DNA of 64,000 nucleotides from Nocardia aurea (lineage in GTDB: Bacteria > Actinomycetota > Actinomycetes > Mycobacteriales > Mycobacteriaceae). Location of the stretch: the NCBI RefSeq assembly GCF_003123685.1, contig NZ_QCYJ01000170.1, positions 301,189 to 365,188 of the forward strand. Direction: 5' to 3'. Shown in pieces: positions 9,145 through 18,391 of this stretch (position 1 is the stretch's first letter; every line of letters begins with the position of its first letter). The notes under the pieces are model-generated. The model had not been told where the DNA came from. It ran no database searches and was given only the letters and a program-made list of their open reading frames with translations. A program made the translations under genes and the position numbers.

Positions 9145-10254
9145 CTATCCGTCGCCGCGCAGCAGCAGGACGCCGCTGGGTGTGAGGCCACCACTGCTCA
9201 CGACCCCGACACGTGCTCCAGCGATCTGACGGGCACCCGCCTGGCCGCGAAGCTGGCTGACGGCCTCGTGGACGAGACCCATCCCGTGCGTTCGACCATG
9301 GGACAGTTGACCGCCGTGCGTGTTCACCGGGAGCACGCCGTCCCTGGCGATCGCGCGCCCGCCGTCGAGGAATTCCGCGGCTTCACCGATTCCGCAGAAA
9401 CCCAGGGCCTCCATCCAGGACAGGCAATTGAACGTGAAGCCGTCATAGAGTTCGGCGACGTCCACATCGTCGGGACGCAACGACGTTCTGCTCCACATGT
9501 GCGCCGCTTGCCCCAGCACCTGTGGCACGTGGGTCATCGTGCCCTGATCCCAGTCCAGGCGATCGATACCTTCCCCGTAGCCCCCGACATCGCCGAAACC
9601 CGGATAGGAAGCCACCCCGTCGATATCGGCCAAGTCGAGTCCCGCATCGGCTATCGCGGCGTGGCTCGCCTGGATCGTCAGCGACAGGGGCGAGACCATG
9701 AGCCGACGTCCGATCGGCGACATTCCGATGCCGCTGATCACGACCCTGTCCTCGAACTTGTCCTCGCGGAACGGGACTCGGACATGCGGGGTGATCGCGA
9801 CCGCCGCGTCGTCCTCCGGTAACGGTGCCGGATACTCGATGCTGTCGACGGCGGGACGGAACAGCGGCAGCCATACGTCCTCGATCCCAGCGAAGACGAC
9901 TTCCATGCCACGGCCGAGCCACAGCTCGTCGGGATCGCATTCCACGGCGTTGGTTGTCAGGCGCACCCGGGGATCTTCGGCGATCGCCACCTGCGCGACC
10001 ACATACGGGGACGACAGGCCCGGGCAGTGGAAACCGTAGCTGACCGTGAACCCGACAAGGGTCGCCTTCCCGGACACCGGAACCACGGTGAGCCTGTCGC
10101 CGTGGCAGTACCGGCATACCGGCGCGGGCGGGTGAGCGAAGGCATCGCAACTGTCGCATCGCTGGAATCGGAGCGTGCCGTCGGCACCGGAGGTCCAGAA
10201 GAACTCGTTGTCGAGGGTGAGCAATGGAAGCGGACGTCGGGTCGTGTCGGACAC
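9145..10254 (-). CDS. DUF35 OB-fold/zinc-ribbon protein fused to an internally deleted thiolase domain
   Basis: Residues 1-150 are a DUF35 module as in acyl-CoA-binding ChsH2-type proteins: a rubredoxin-like zinc ribbon (RCDSCDAF, then VCRYC) followed by an OB fold. From about residue 165 a thiolase/Ltp2-like domain begins (VISGIGMSPIG), but it jumps from YPGFGDVGGYGEG directly to the C-terminal part (WDQGTMTHVPQV, ELYDGFTFNC, HGGQLSHGRTHG). Full-length DUF35-thiolase fusions are roughly 540-560 residues from my knowledge of the family; this one has 369. About 170 residues that hold most of the thiolase core are missing, yet the frame stays open. The GTG at 10254 is preferred (GGGAAGG upstream); an ATG at 10293 would add 13 residues. 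Relatives act with acyl-CoA dehydrogenases in side-chain removal. This copy is probably not a working thiolase. Confidence 0.8.
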   Translation of the reverse strand: MSDTTRRPLPLLTLDNEFFWTSGADGTLRFQRCDSCDAFAHPPAPVCRYCHGDRLTVVPVSGKATLVGFTVSYGFHCPGLSSPYVVAQVAIAEDPRVRLTTNAVECDPDELWLGRGMEVVFAGIEDVWLPLFRPAVDSIEYPAPLPEDDAAVAITPHVRVPFREDKFEDRVVISGIGMSPIGRRLMVSPLSLTIQASHAAIADAGLDLADIDGVASYPGFGDVGGYGEGIDRLDWDQGTMTHVPQVLGQAAHMWSRTSLRPDDVDVAELYDGFTFNCLSWMEALGFCGIGEAAEFLDGGRAIARDGVLPVNTHGGQLSHGRTHGMGLVHEAVSQLRGQAGARQIAGARVGVVSSGGLTPSGVLLLRGDG

Positions 10255-10786
10255 AGAGGCCTTCCCGGTCGGCGGATCGGCCCGCCGATACATTTCTCAT
10301 CGATCGGCTCGGCCTTTCGCGCTCACGCAGAAGTACGCCCGAAGTCATGCGGAAACGCCCCGTCGGAGCGGAGATGTGGGCGGCCGACCCTATTCCCACA
10401 CCCACGTTCGACGTGTAACCTCCTCGATCATGACCTAATATTCGTTCCGTGAACGGTAGCGATCGGCTACAGCGGCGTCAAGCCGTTGTCACCAACCATC
10501 CGCTTCATCACCCCGCCGGCCGCGAACACCGACCGGTCGACCGAATCCGGTTCGATTCCAGCTCGTCACCGAGCGGACGTCCGTCCCGATCGAAACTCCG
10601 GATACGTTGCCGCACTGTTTATTTCACTCGTCGACGCGGCGCGACCACCACCGAGTCGCTGCCGCGTGCATTCCGGCGAATACACGAGCACCCGCGAGGC
10701 CCCCGGGTCTGCACGCCGAGCGCACGTGCCGGCCGATTCGACCGGCGACACCGAGACAACCGAGACAGAAACGCGAAGGAGCCGAC
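10255..10786. other. 532-bp intergenic region, no gene seen
   Basis: This region separates the divergent DUF35/thiolase and enoyl-CoA hydratase genes. It holds the operator-like site at 10432-10447. A small inverted repeat, CACG-N5-CGTG, lies about 30 bp before that site. No open frame here has a plausible ribosome-binding site with family resemblance, and I see no RNA gene. Confidence 0.6.
10432..10447 (-). promoter_or_regulatory. Shared 16-bp operator-like site (copy A)
   Basis: On the minus strand the site reads GAACGAATATTAGGTC, identical to the copy at 42197. It lies about 180 bp upstream of the DUF35/thiolase start and reads GAAC to GGTC towards that gene. The core AATATT is palindromic and the outer quartets GAAC and GGTC are unlike. 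Part of the seven-copy family described in the findings. Confidence 0.65.
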
Positions 10787-11617
10787 ATGACGCGAAATTC
10801 CGCGAACCCACCCGATCCCGCCCCGTCCGATGAGCAATCGATGAGCATCGCCGAGGAACTCGCGATACACCGGCACGGCCCGGTCTCGGTCATCGAACTC
10901 GCTCGGCCCGACGCCAGAAACGCGTTGACGACTTCCATGCTGCGCGGCATCGGCGCGGCGGCCGCGGCGGCCGAGACCGACCCCGAGATCCAGGTATTGG
11001 TGCTCACCGGGGCCGGGGATCGGGCCTTCTGCTCGGGCATGGATCTGCGATCGTTCACCGACGGTGCGCGATTCGACACCGCGAGCGAGGAAGGCGCCGC
11101 CTACCAACGCCTGGTCCGCGGCGAGCTCTCCGTGCCGGTGATCGCCGCGGCCAACGGCACCGCGGTCGGTGGTGGCCTGGAACTGTTGCTCGGCGCCGAT
11201 ATCATCGTCGCCTCCGCCACGGCGAAATTCGGTTTTCCCGAGGCCAAACGCGGACTGTTTCCCGCCTCCGGCGGAACGTTCATCGGTACTCGATTGCCAC
11301 TCGGCATCGCGTTGGAGATGAACCTGACCGGCAATCCGATCACCGCGCAACGCGGGTACGAGGTGGGCCTGATCAATTCCGTCGTACCACCGCAGGACGT
11401 GCTCGCCACGGCGCTGTCGCTGGCACGACAGATCGCCGACAACGCCCCGCTGGCATTGACGGCGTGCAAGGAGTTGGTCCGGCTCGCGGTGACCGATGCC
11501 GCCGAGGCCACCGAACGCCTCGGCGATTGGCGGAAAACCGTATTCGACAGCGAAGACGCGCGCGAGGGCGCGCTGGCATTCATCGAGAAGCGCAAGCCGG
11601 TGTGGCAGGGCCGCTGA
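10787..11617 (+). CDS. Enoyl-CoA hydratase/isomerase (crotonase family)
   Basis: This 276-residue crotonase-fold protein should hydrate or isomerise an enoyl-CoA in beta-oxidation. The CoA-binding and oxyanion elements are visible as AFCSGMDLRSF and NGTAVGGGLEL. Both catalytic glutamate positions appear kept, in GGGLELL and FPEAKRG. The ATG at 10787 has AAGGAG five bases upstream. A binding lipoprotein follows after 25 bp, suggesting co-transcription. The substrate is unknown; the context of P450, ACAD and Mce genes suggests a non-standard lipid or ring-derived acyl-CoA. Confidence 0.9.
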   Translation: MTRNSANPPDPAPSDEQSMSIAEELAIHRHGPVSVIELARPDARNALTTSMLRGIGAAAAAAETDPEIQVLVLTGAGDRAFCSGMDLRSFTDGARFDTASEEGAAYQRLVRGELSVPVIAAANGTAVGGGLELLLGADIIVASATAKFGFPEAKRGLFPASGGTFIGTRLPLGIALEMNLTGNPITAQRGYEVGLINSVVPPQDVLATALSLARQIADNAPLALTACKELVRLAVTDAAEATERLGDWRKTVFDSEDAREGALAFIEKRKPVWQGR

Positions 11618-11642
11618 CCGTCCACGAGGAAGTGAGACAACC

Positions 11643-13025
11643 ATGAGATCCATTCGAATTCCGGTCACCGTGCTGGCGGCCTCGCTGATGCTTTTCGTCG
11701 GCTGCGGTCGCGACGTAGCGGGCACCGAAGACCCCCCGGCGGGTAAATCCTCCGGCACGTCGGTTCCCAGCGAATTCGGTGACCTGGGCACCGTATGCGG
11801 GAAGGGCGCACCGACGAAGGCCTCGGCCCAGGGCGTGACAGCCGACGCGATCGTCGTCGGTGTCTTCACCGACTTCGGATTCAACAAGAATCCCGAATTC
11901 GTCGACGCGGCGAAAGTATTCGCGTCGTGGTGCAACGACCACGGTGGAATCGCCGGCCGCCGGATACAGGTGAATGTCCACGACACGAATCTCACCGAGG
12001 TCCGCGCGCGGATGCGTGAGGCGTGCCGGGACGACTTCGCCCTGGTCGGTGGCGGCACCGGATTCGACGGCCTCGGCGTCAAGGATCGGCTCAGCTGTCT
12101 GCTGCCGAGCTTCCCCGCGCAGATATCCCAACCCGGCAGTGTCGCGGCGGATCTCGAGATCAGCGGATCGCCTTCGGTGCTGGCGCGCCACGATGTCTAC
12201 ACCGGATTCCGCCGGTGGCTCGTCCGCGAAGGCTATCCGACCTCGATCGACAAGGTGGGGATCATCGACGCCGATTCGCCGATCACCAAGACACTCGGGG
12301 AGAAGACCGAGGAAAGTCTCCGGGCCCAGGGCGCGACGGTCATCTACCACGATCTCTATCCGATCACGGGTGTCTCGAACTGGACGCCCTACGCCCAGAC
12401 CATCAAGGAGAAGCAGGTTCGCGGCCTGGTCTTCAACGGTGAGCCCGCGCAGCTGCCGAAACTCGAAGAGGCGTTGACCGCGATCGGGTACCGCCCGGAT
12501 TGGATCGACGCCACCAACAACAATTACACGCAATCCTTCCTGAAGAATCTGGGCCGTTCTCTCGAATTCCAGAACAATGTGGTGGATCTGGGTGGCGTCG
12601 CGCCCTTCGAGAAATCGAGCACGGTCCCGGCGCTGCGTCAGATCGAGGCGATGTTCGCCGAGTACGCGCCGGGCTCGGAGATGACATTCCCGCAATTGCG
12701 GGCGATATCGTCCTGGCTGCTGTTCGCGGAATCCGCCACTCGTTGCGGCGACGAATTGACCCGGCGCTGCGTCTACGAAGCCGCCCGGACGCAGACATCC
12801 TGGACGGCGGGCGGACTGCACGCACCGGTGGATCTGAGCAACCGCGAGGTCCCCATCTCCTGTTTCAATATCGAACGCGCGACTCCCGACGGATGGGTTC
12901 CCGCCGACTTCGGCCCGGACAACGGGCTCTACCGGTGCAACGTCGAACGCTACCGATTCACCAAGGACTACGGCGCGCCCCTGACACTGGCCGATGTCGG
13001 AAAGTCGATGACGGATTTCCGATAG
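11643..13025 (+). CDS. Solute-binding lipoprotein, type-1 periplasmic-binding (Peripla_BP_6) family
   Basis: The product is a 460-residue ligand-binding protein of the branched-chain-amino-acid-receptor type. A lipoprotein signal is clear: a charged start (MRSIRIPV), a hydrophobic stretch and the lipobox LFVGC with Cys near residue 21, followed by a Ser/Pro/Gly-rich tether. The binding fold begins near residue 60 (VVGVFTDFGFNKNPEF). No ABC permease or ATPase lies nearby, so it may serve a distant transporter or act as a surface sensor. Its last 58 bp overlap the 3' end of the opposite PucR gene. ATG 11643 follows a GAGGA motif. Confidence 0.88.
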   Translation: MRSIRIPVTVLAASLMLFVGCGRDVAGTEDPPAGKSSGTSVPSEFGDLGTVCGKGAPTKASAQGVTADAIVVGVFTDFGFNKNPEFVDAAKVFASWCNDHGGIAGRRIQVNVHDTNLTEVRARMREACRDDFALVGGGTGFDGLGVKDRLSCLLPSFPAQISQPGSVAADLEISGSPSVLARHDVYTGFRRWLVREGYPTSIDKVGIIDADSPITKTLGEKTEESLRAQGATVIYHDLYPITGVSNWTPYAQTIKEKQVRGLVFNGEPAQLPKLEEALTAIGYRPDWIDATNNNYTQSFLKNLGRSLEFQNNVVDLGGVAPFEKSSTVPALRQIEAMFAEYAPGSEMTFPQLRAISSWLLFAESATRCGDELTRRCVYEAARTQTSWTAGGLHAPVDLSNREVPISCFNIERATPDGWVPADFGPDNGLYRCNVERYRFTKDYGAPLTLADVGKSMTDFR

Positions 13026-14230
13026 GTGCGCGCGATCAACGCGGACCGCAGGTACCACTGCCCATTCGCTTCGCTCGGATCGAAGCCGGTGATCCGGCCG
13101 ATGCGTCGGCACCGATAGTCGACGGTGTTGACGTGCACCTGTAGTTTGCGCGCGGTGCGTTGACGGATCAGGTTGTTGCTGATGTGCACTCGAAGCGTCT
13201 CCATCAGTTCCGGGTACTCGTCGAGAGGATCCAGTATCGCCCCGAGACGCTCGAGTGCCGGCCCGGGGCGGGTCAACTGGTACTCGACGGCGAGATCTCC
13301 GAAGTGGTAGATCCCATCGATCAGTTCCAGGCGGTCGACGATATCCAGCAGGTCGTGTGCTCGCCGGGTCGCCTCGGGGATGTCGGCGGCCGGCGACTCG
13401 ACGACCGCGGCACGGATGGACACTCGGCCGGCGCGCGACAGTCGGGAGATGAACGCGTTCAGGTCCCCGCCGGCCGGATGTCCCACCGGGATCAAGACCG
13501 CACCACCGTGGATACCGAGCAGTGCCAGCACCTGATCGTCACGGTGCCCGTCGAGTTCGGTCCCGATCCGCTCCAGTGCGCGGCGGGCGGCGGGAGGCGG
13601 GTCTGCGACGTCGTTCTTGTCCCTACCGCCTCGCGGGGAGATCGCGAGCGCCATCACGTAGTAGGCGGCCGCGATGGTGACCCCGCATTCACGGGCGACG
13701 GGCGAGGCGCGGTGACCGGACAACAACGCGGAAGCGAGCGTGCGTCTGGCAGCGTGGCGCCGATCGACCACTGTCCGAAGTTCCCGCATGAAGGCCACCC
13801 CGACAGCAGCGGTGAGGTGGTCACTGATGTCGACGAACCGGCGGGCCACCTCGAGCAGAGCCGAGTAGTCATCGACGGTGGCGCGCACCGCGATCAGGTC
13901 GAAAGCGATCCCGAGCCCGACATTGACGGCACGGTGGACGGCCTCGATCGGCACCCCCTCGCGTGCCCACATCGCCGCCGCCAGCTCGAGCCGCCCGGAA
14001 CTCGGGGGGCGATCCGCGCCGTCGAGCATGGCGACGGCGATGTCCAAGCAGATTCCGGTCACCGCGACGATCTCCGCATCGATCAGGTCACCGGCCAGGG
14101 CACGGCAGGGGGCGACATGCCGGACGAGGTGCTGGGCTATCTGCCGAGAGATGGCGGGGGAATCGCGCAGCAGGACCGAGGCGGGGTTCCCGGAGATCAC
14201 GAGATCCCGGTCCGACCGAGTCATCGACAT
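12968..14230 (-). CDS. PucR/CdaR-type transcriptional regulator
   Basis: This 420-residue regulator has a GGDEF-like middle region and a C-terminal PucR helix-turn-helix: LRVHISNNLIRQRTARKLQVH, then VDYRCRRIGRITG near residues 350-385. Such proteins usually sense a metabolite and activate neighbouring catabolic genes. It lies 84 bp downstream of the last SDR of the long minus-strand operon and could be its final gene or have its own promoter in the gap. Its 3' end overlaps the converging binding-lipoprotein gene by 58 bp, so transcripts would interfere. The start at 14230 has only a weak GCGGATGG upstream and could lie a few codons off. Confidence 0.88.
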   Translation of the reverse strand: MSMTRSDRDLVISGNPASVLLRDSPAISRQIAQHLVRHVAPCRALAGDLIDAEIVAVTGICLDIAVAMLDGADRPPSSGRLELAAAMWAREGVPIEAVHRAVNVGLGIAFDLIAVRATVDDYSALLEVARRFVDISDHLTAAVGVAFMRELRTVVDRRHAARRTLASALLSGHRASPVARECGVTIAAAYYVMALAISPRGGRDKNDVADPPPAARRALERIGTELDGHRDDQVLALLGIHGGAVLIPVGHPAGGDLNAFISRLSRAGRVSIRAAVVESPAADIPEATRRAHDLLDIVDRLELIDGIYHFGDLAVEYQLTRPGPALERLGAILDPLDEYPELMETLRVHISNNLIRQRTARKLQVHVNTVDYRCRRIGRITGFDPSEANGQWYLRSALIARTYRKSVIDFPTSASVRGAP

Positions 14231-14314
14231 CCATCCGCGCTCATGGGTCGACCGAGGTTCTCCGACAGCCCGACGCGATAGACGTCGATGACTCGACTCC
14301 CCTGCCGTGCGCGT

Positions 14315-15304
14315 TCACGTCGCACTCCGTGATCTCGCCGATTCGGGAATCGCGATCTCGGCATTGTCCGGCATCGCGGAGATGCCGAGGCGATCGCAGA
14401 CGTCCACTACCTCGTCGAAAATCGAAGTGGGAACGATGAACGGCTGCGTTTCGGAGATCTCGTCGAGGTGTTCCGCGATATCGTCGCAGGTGGGGCTGCT
14501 GTCCGCTGCGGCGAGCCAGCCGTGGCCGAGACCGACGAACACACGGGCGAACCTCCCCGCGGACGCCGAATAGTTCCGGTGGGTGAAATCGCATCGCCTG
14601 CTCGCCAGGAATACGACGAGCGGCACCACCAGTTCCGGGCGGATGGCTCGGAGGAATCCGGACTCGGCGAGGAATTTCTCGTCGCCGACCGTCTCGGTCA
14701 CCATTCGCGAAAATCCGGTCGGCAGCACGGTATTGGCGAGAATTCCGTGCTCCTGACCCTCGACGGCGATGACGTTGCTCAGCCCGAGCAGCCCGGCCTT
14801 CGCCGCGGCGTAATGGGCCTCCAGTGGCTGGCCGAACAGACCCGCCGAGGACGAGATGAAGACGAAACGACCACCGTCGCGCTGCGCTTTCATCGCCGCG
14901 AAGGCGGGTTGACTCAGGTGGAAGCCACCGCTCAGGTGGACGGCGAGCATCCGATTCCAGTCATCGACGGACAACTCGTCGAACGCGACGCTGCTGAAGA
15001 TACCCGCGTTGCTGACCACCGCGTCGAGCCGGCCGAAGGTCTCGACGGCGATATCCACAATCGCCCGACCACCTTCCGGGGTATCGACGGAGTCGTACGA
15101 GGCGACAGCGCGGCCACCGGCTCCTACGATCTCCTCGACCACCTGATCTGCCACCGTGTCGTCGGTGCCCGCACCGCGCATGCTGCCGCCGAGGTCGTTG
15201 ACCACGACGGCCGCCCCTCGGCGGGCCATCTCGATCGCGTACAGCCGCCCGAGGCCCCGCCCCGCTCCGGTCACCACGGCGACCTGTCCATCGAAGTCGA
15301 TCAC
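14315..15304 (-). CDS. Short-chain dehydrogenase, (R)-hydroxyacyl-CoA dehydrogenase-like, with long C-terminus
   Basis: This 329-residue SDR has the cofactor loop TGAGRGLG near residue 11, the segment VVNDLGGS typical of the multifunctional-enzyme-2 type hydroxyacyl-CoA dehydrogenases, NAG in VVSNAGIF, and the active-site YAAAK. The Rossmann part ends near residue 240. An additional tail of about 80 residues follows, longer than in a standard SDR. The GTG at 15304 has GAGGAG six bases upstream. It is the last enzyme gene of the NorQ-NorD operon. Oxidation of a 3-hydroxyacyl-CoA is the likely role, inferred from the family. Confidence 0.87.
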   Translation of the reverse strand: MIDFDGQVAVVTGAGRGLGRLYAIEMARRGAAVVVNDLGGSMRGAGTDDTVADQVVEEIVGAGGRAVASYDSVDTPEGGRAIVDIAVETFGRLDAVVSNAGIFSSVAFDELSVDDWNRMLAVHLSGGFHLSQPAFAAMKAQRDGGRFVFISSSAGLFGQPLEAHYAAAKAGLLGLSNVIAVEGQEHGILANTVLPTGFSRMVTETVGDEKFLAESGFLRAIRPELVVPLVVFLASRRCDFTHRNYSASAGRFARVFVGLGHGWLAAADSSPTCDDIAEHLDEISETQPFIVPTSIFDEVVDVCDRLGISAMPDNAEIAIPESARSRSAT

Positions 15305-15336
15305 ACTGTGCTCCTCGTCGCTTCGTGACTGAATCT

Positions 15337-17085
15337 TCACGTCATCCGGCCAGCCGGATAAGCAATTCGAGCGGTCGCGGCGGCTCCGGCGCGCGTGCTC
15401 GCGGGTCTGCGGGCAACCCTGCGACGTGCGTTCGTGTACCGAAGGGCCGAACGGAACAGGGGTCCGATGACCCCGCTCGCGCGGTCGGGATTCTCGATAC
15501 GCGCGTGCGCTGCACTGCCGAACACGCGACGGAGCTCGTCGTCGGCCGTCCGGGCGCCGACCGTCAGGCATACAGCACCTATCCCCTCCCGTCGCGCTTC
15601 GGCGAGCGCGCGCCTCGAATCGGCTGTGCCGTAGGCGCGTTCGTACCCGTGGTCGTAGGCCAAGCCGTCGGACAGGACGACCAGCAGCCGACGAGGCGTT
15701 CCGCCCCCGGTGCGCAGGATCGACGTGCCGTGCCGAATCGCCGCGCCCAGCCTCGAGTAGGAACCGGGAGTCAATCCGCTCAGTCGCCGCATCGTCGTGG
15801 TGTCGAGCCGCTCGTCGAATTTCTTGACGGGCAGTAGCTGCACCGCCGCGCGCCCCTGCGACCGAAAGGCATACAGCGCCACCCGATCACCGAGTTCGGA
15901 CAGCGCGACAGCCAGCGCCCCGGCCACGGCGCGTTGCTGCTCGTGAATCGTCTGTCCGGTCGATCCCGCTTCCGCGACCGAACCGGAGATGTCGAGCAAC
16001 ACCAACACCGCGAGGTCACGACGGCGCCGCAGACTGTCGAGATAGACCGATTCGTCGGGTGTCGCGCCGACGATCGCCTCGACGCGGGCCTCGACGACCG
16101 CGTCCAGGTCCAGGTCGTCACCCTGCGGCTGTCGGTGGTACCGGCCGAGCCCGAGTCCGAGCCGCGACAGCGGGCGTCGGAGCTGCCCGCCGTTCGATCG
16201 GAACGCCGACTCCGCCGATTCGGTTGTCGCCGCGACCTCGTGCACGGTGCACCACGCCGGACGATAGCGGCCCCGATGCACATCCCATTCCGGATAGCTG
16301 ACTCCCGCGGCCACGTCGTCGTGACCCGGATCCGAACTGTCGGCGGTCGCGGTCGACACGACGGTGCCGCCGCCCGTGATGCCGCCGCGCATGCGGTGGG
16401 TGGCCGAATCAGCTCCGGGTTGTCCGTTGCCGCCCGTGCGACGGGCGACCCCGAGCATCCGTTGGAACAGTCGTCCCAGCGCACCGCCACCGCCGATCGG
16501 GCTCGTGAATCCGTCCGTCTCGTCGCCGTCGGAGGATTCATCGGGGATATCCACCAATTCCTGTGATGACGCTCGACGCGGGGCGTGCGCGGCCGCGGAC
16601 CCGGAACGCTGTTCGCTCTCGACGGCGACGACCACCCGGCGTGGCCGGATCACCCCGAAACACCGCGGTGGATCGCGCGGCGACTCACCGGCGGCGGCCG
16701 ACAGCGACGCCTCCGGTGAATCGACCGACCGCGCCAACTCACGATCCACGATGTCGAGGACCGAGGGCGGCAAGAGCACCTCGTTGGCCAGCAGAGCGCG
16801 ATGCGCTTCGACGGCGAGATACCGGGCCGCCGATTTCGGGCGCCGGCCGAGTTTGCGCACGATGGCGGGGTCCAGGCTGCCGCAGGCGAGCAACGACGCC
16901 TGAACCGACAGTGCTTCGAGGTCGCGACGTGGGTCCGCGGCCCCGTCGAGAAACAGCGTGACGCCATCGGTCCAGGCGGGTTCCCCCGGCGCCGACCGTG
17001 CCACCCGCAGCGTGCGGCCCGCGATCGCGGAGGCGAGCATCGCGAGGCGGCTCGGGTCGTCGTTCGTGGCGACGTCGTTGTCCAT
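15337..17085 (-). CDS. NorD/CbbO-like von Willebrand factor A protein
   Basis: This 582-residue protein has a C-terminal VWA domain with the MIDAS motif LDISGS (about residue 367) and a long low-complexity, acidic middle. This is the layout of NorD and CbbO. In those systems the VWA protein bridges a MoxR-type ATPase (NorQ/CbbQ) and a client enzyme, remodelling it or helping it gain a metal or cofactor. The matching ATPase is at 25438-26253, the first gene of the same operon. Neither nitric oxide reductase nor RuBisCO genes are in the window, so the client is likely one of the operon's own oxidative enzymes. Eleven bp separate it from the upstream P450. Confidence 0.85.
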   Translation of the reverse strand: MDNDVATNDDPSRLAMLASAIAGRTLRVARSAPGEPAWTDGVTLFLDGAADPRRDLEALSVQASLLACGSLDPAIVRKLGRRPKSAARYLAVEAHRALLANEVLLPPSVLDIVDRELARSVDSPEASLSAAAGESPRDPPRCFGVIRPRRVVVAVESEQRSGSAAAHAPRRASSQELVDIPDESSDGDETDGFTSPIGGGGALGRLFQRMLGVARRTGGNGQPGADSATHRMRGGITGGGTVVSTATADSSDPGHDDVAAGVSYPEWDVHRGRYRPAWCTVHEVAATTESAESAFRSNGGQLRRPLSRLGLGLGRYHRQPQGDDLDLDAVVEARVEAIVGATPDESVYLDSLRRRRDLAVLVLLDISGSVAEAGSTGQTIHEQQRAVAGALAVALSELGDRVALYAFRSQGRAAVQLLPVKKFDERLDTTTMRRLSGLTPGSYSRLGAAIRHGTSILRTGGGTPRRLLVVLSDGLAYDHGYERAYGTADSRRALAEARREGIGAVCLTVGARTADDELRRVFGSAAHARIENPDRASGVIGPLFRSALRYTNARRRVARRPASTRAGAAATARIAYPAGRMT

Positions 17086-17096
17086 GGTGTCGGCGA

Positions 17097-18356
17097 CTAG
17101 GACGCGGAATCGAATTCGATATGCAGTTCGGACAATCCGCGCATCACGAAGGTGGGTTCGTACTGGTAGGTGCGATTCTCCGCTATGCCGTGCCGGGTCT
17201 CGTCGATTCGGATGTTCGCCATCCGGTCGAGAATGCGATTCATCGAAATCCGTCCCTCGGTCCGCGCCAGCGGGGCACCGGGGCAGGTGTGCGCGCCTCG
17301 TCCGAACGCCACATGTTCGCGGACGTTGCGCCGATCGACCTGGAAGTCGTTCGGATTCGGGAATTTCCGCGGATCGCGGTTGCTCGCACCCGGCAGCAAC
17401 ATGACCGTCGCACCCGCGGAGATCGGACAGTCACCGACCGATGTCGTCGTCCGGGCCAGCCGGAAGTGGCTCTTGACCGGACTCTCCAACCGCAGCGTTT
17501 CCTCGAGGAACGAGGGAATCAGTGTCCGGTCGCCCCGTATTCGCGTCTGGAGGTCCGATTGTTCGGCGAGATTACGAATCCCCGCACTCAGAAGCTTTGT
17601 CGTGGTCTCCTGTCCCGCGGCGAAAAGGAATGTCGCGAGTTTCACGACTTCGTCGACCTCCGGCGTCGACCCGTCGGGGTACTGCGCCAGCGCCAGTTGG
17701 GTGAGCACATCCGAGCGGGGTGTCTCGCGTCGAGTCGTGATGTAGTCGGTGAATTTCTGCTCGAGCCATTCCAACGGGTTGAATGCCAGTTCCCCGTCCA
17801 GCCGACCGGCGATCTGATCCGACAGCGCGCGGCGGAATTCCTCGTGATCCTCGGTCGGCACGCCGAGCAGGTCCGCGATGACGAGCGTCGAGAACGGTTT
17901 CGCGTAACCGGACATGAACTCGACACGGCCCGCCGCGAGGAACGAGTCGAGTTGTCGGTCGGCGAGTTCGAGCATGAAATCCTCGTTCTCCCGCAACCGT
18001 TTCGGCGTCAGCAGGCTGCTCAGCAGCGCACGTGTTCGCCAATGCTGGTCGGCGTCCATCGTGACCACGTGCTCTGCCATCGGGATGGAACCTCGGTGCT
18101 CCTCGAGCAGATCGCTGATGTCGTCGCCCTCGGGGGTGAAAGGCAGCGGCGCGAACGGGCCGACGACGGCGTTGGCCGAGGACATGGCCGGGTCGCGGTA
18201 TACCGCGAGCGCTTCCTGGTGCCCGGTGATCGCGACGACGCCCGCCGGGCCGTCGGGAAGTACCGGACACCGATCTCGCAGATAGTCGAAGTAGGGATAG
18301 GGATCGGGGATCAGGCTCTGGTCGGTGAAGTAGTCGACCGACTCGAATTCGGACAC
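17097..18356 (-). CDS. Cytochrome P450 (operon P450 no. 2)
   Basis: This 419-residue soluble bacterial P450 shows the I-helix AAGQETTT, the ExxR motif EETLR and the haem loop FGRGAHTCPG with ligand Cys358. The conserved acid/threonine pair needed for oxygen activation is present as E-T-T. It should hydroxylate a hydrophobic substrate using electrons from a ferredoxin that is not encoded nearby. It follows an SDR with a 35-bp gap and precedes the VWA gene by 11 bp. Confidence 0.95.
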   Translation of the reverse strand: MSEFESVDYFTDQSLIPDPYPYFDYLRDRCPVLPDGPAGVVAITGHQEALAVYRDPAMSSANAVVGPFAPLPFTPEGDDISDLLEEHRGSIPMAEHVVTMDADQHWRTRALLSSLLTPKRLRENEDFMLELADRQLDSFLAAGRVEFMSGYAKPFSTLVIADLLGVPTEDHEEFRRALSDQIAGRLDGELAFNPLEWLEQKFTDYITTRRETPRSDVLTQLALAQYPDGSTPEVDEVVKLATFLFAAGQETTTKLLSAGIRNLAEQSDLQTRIRGDRTLIPSFLEETLRLESPVKSHFRLARTTTSVGDCPISAGATVMLLPGASNRDPRKFPNPNDFQVDRRNVREHVAFGRGAHTCPGAPLARTEGRISMNRILDRMANIRIDETRHGIAENRTYQYEPTFVMRGLSELHIEFDSAS

Positions 18357-18391
18357 GAATCCTCCTCAGCAGTAGCGTGTTTCGATTCGGA

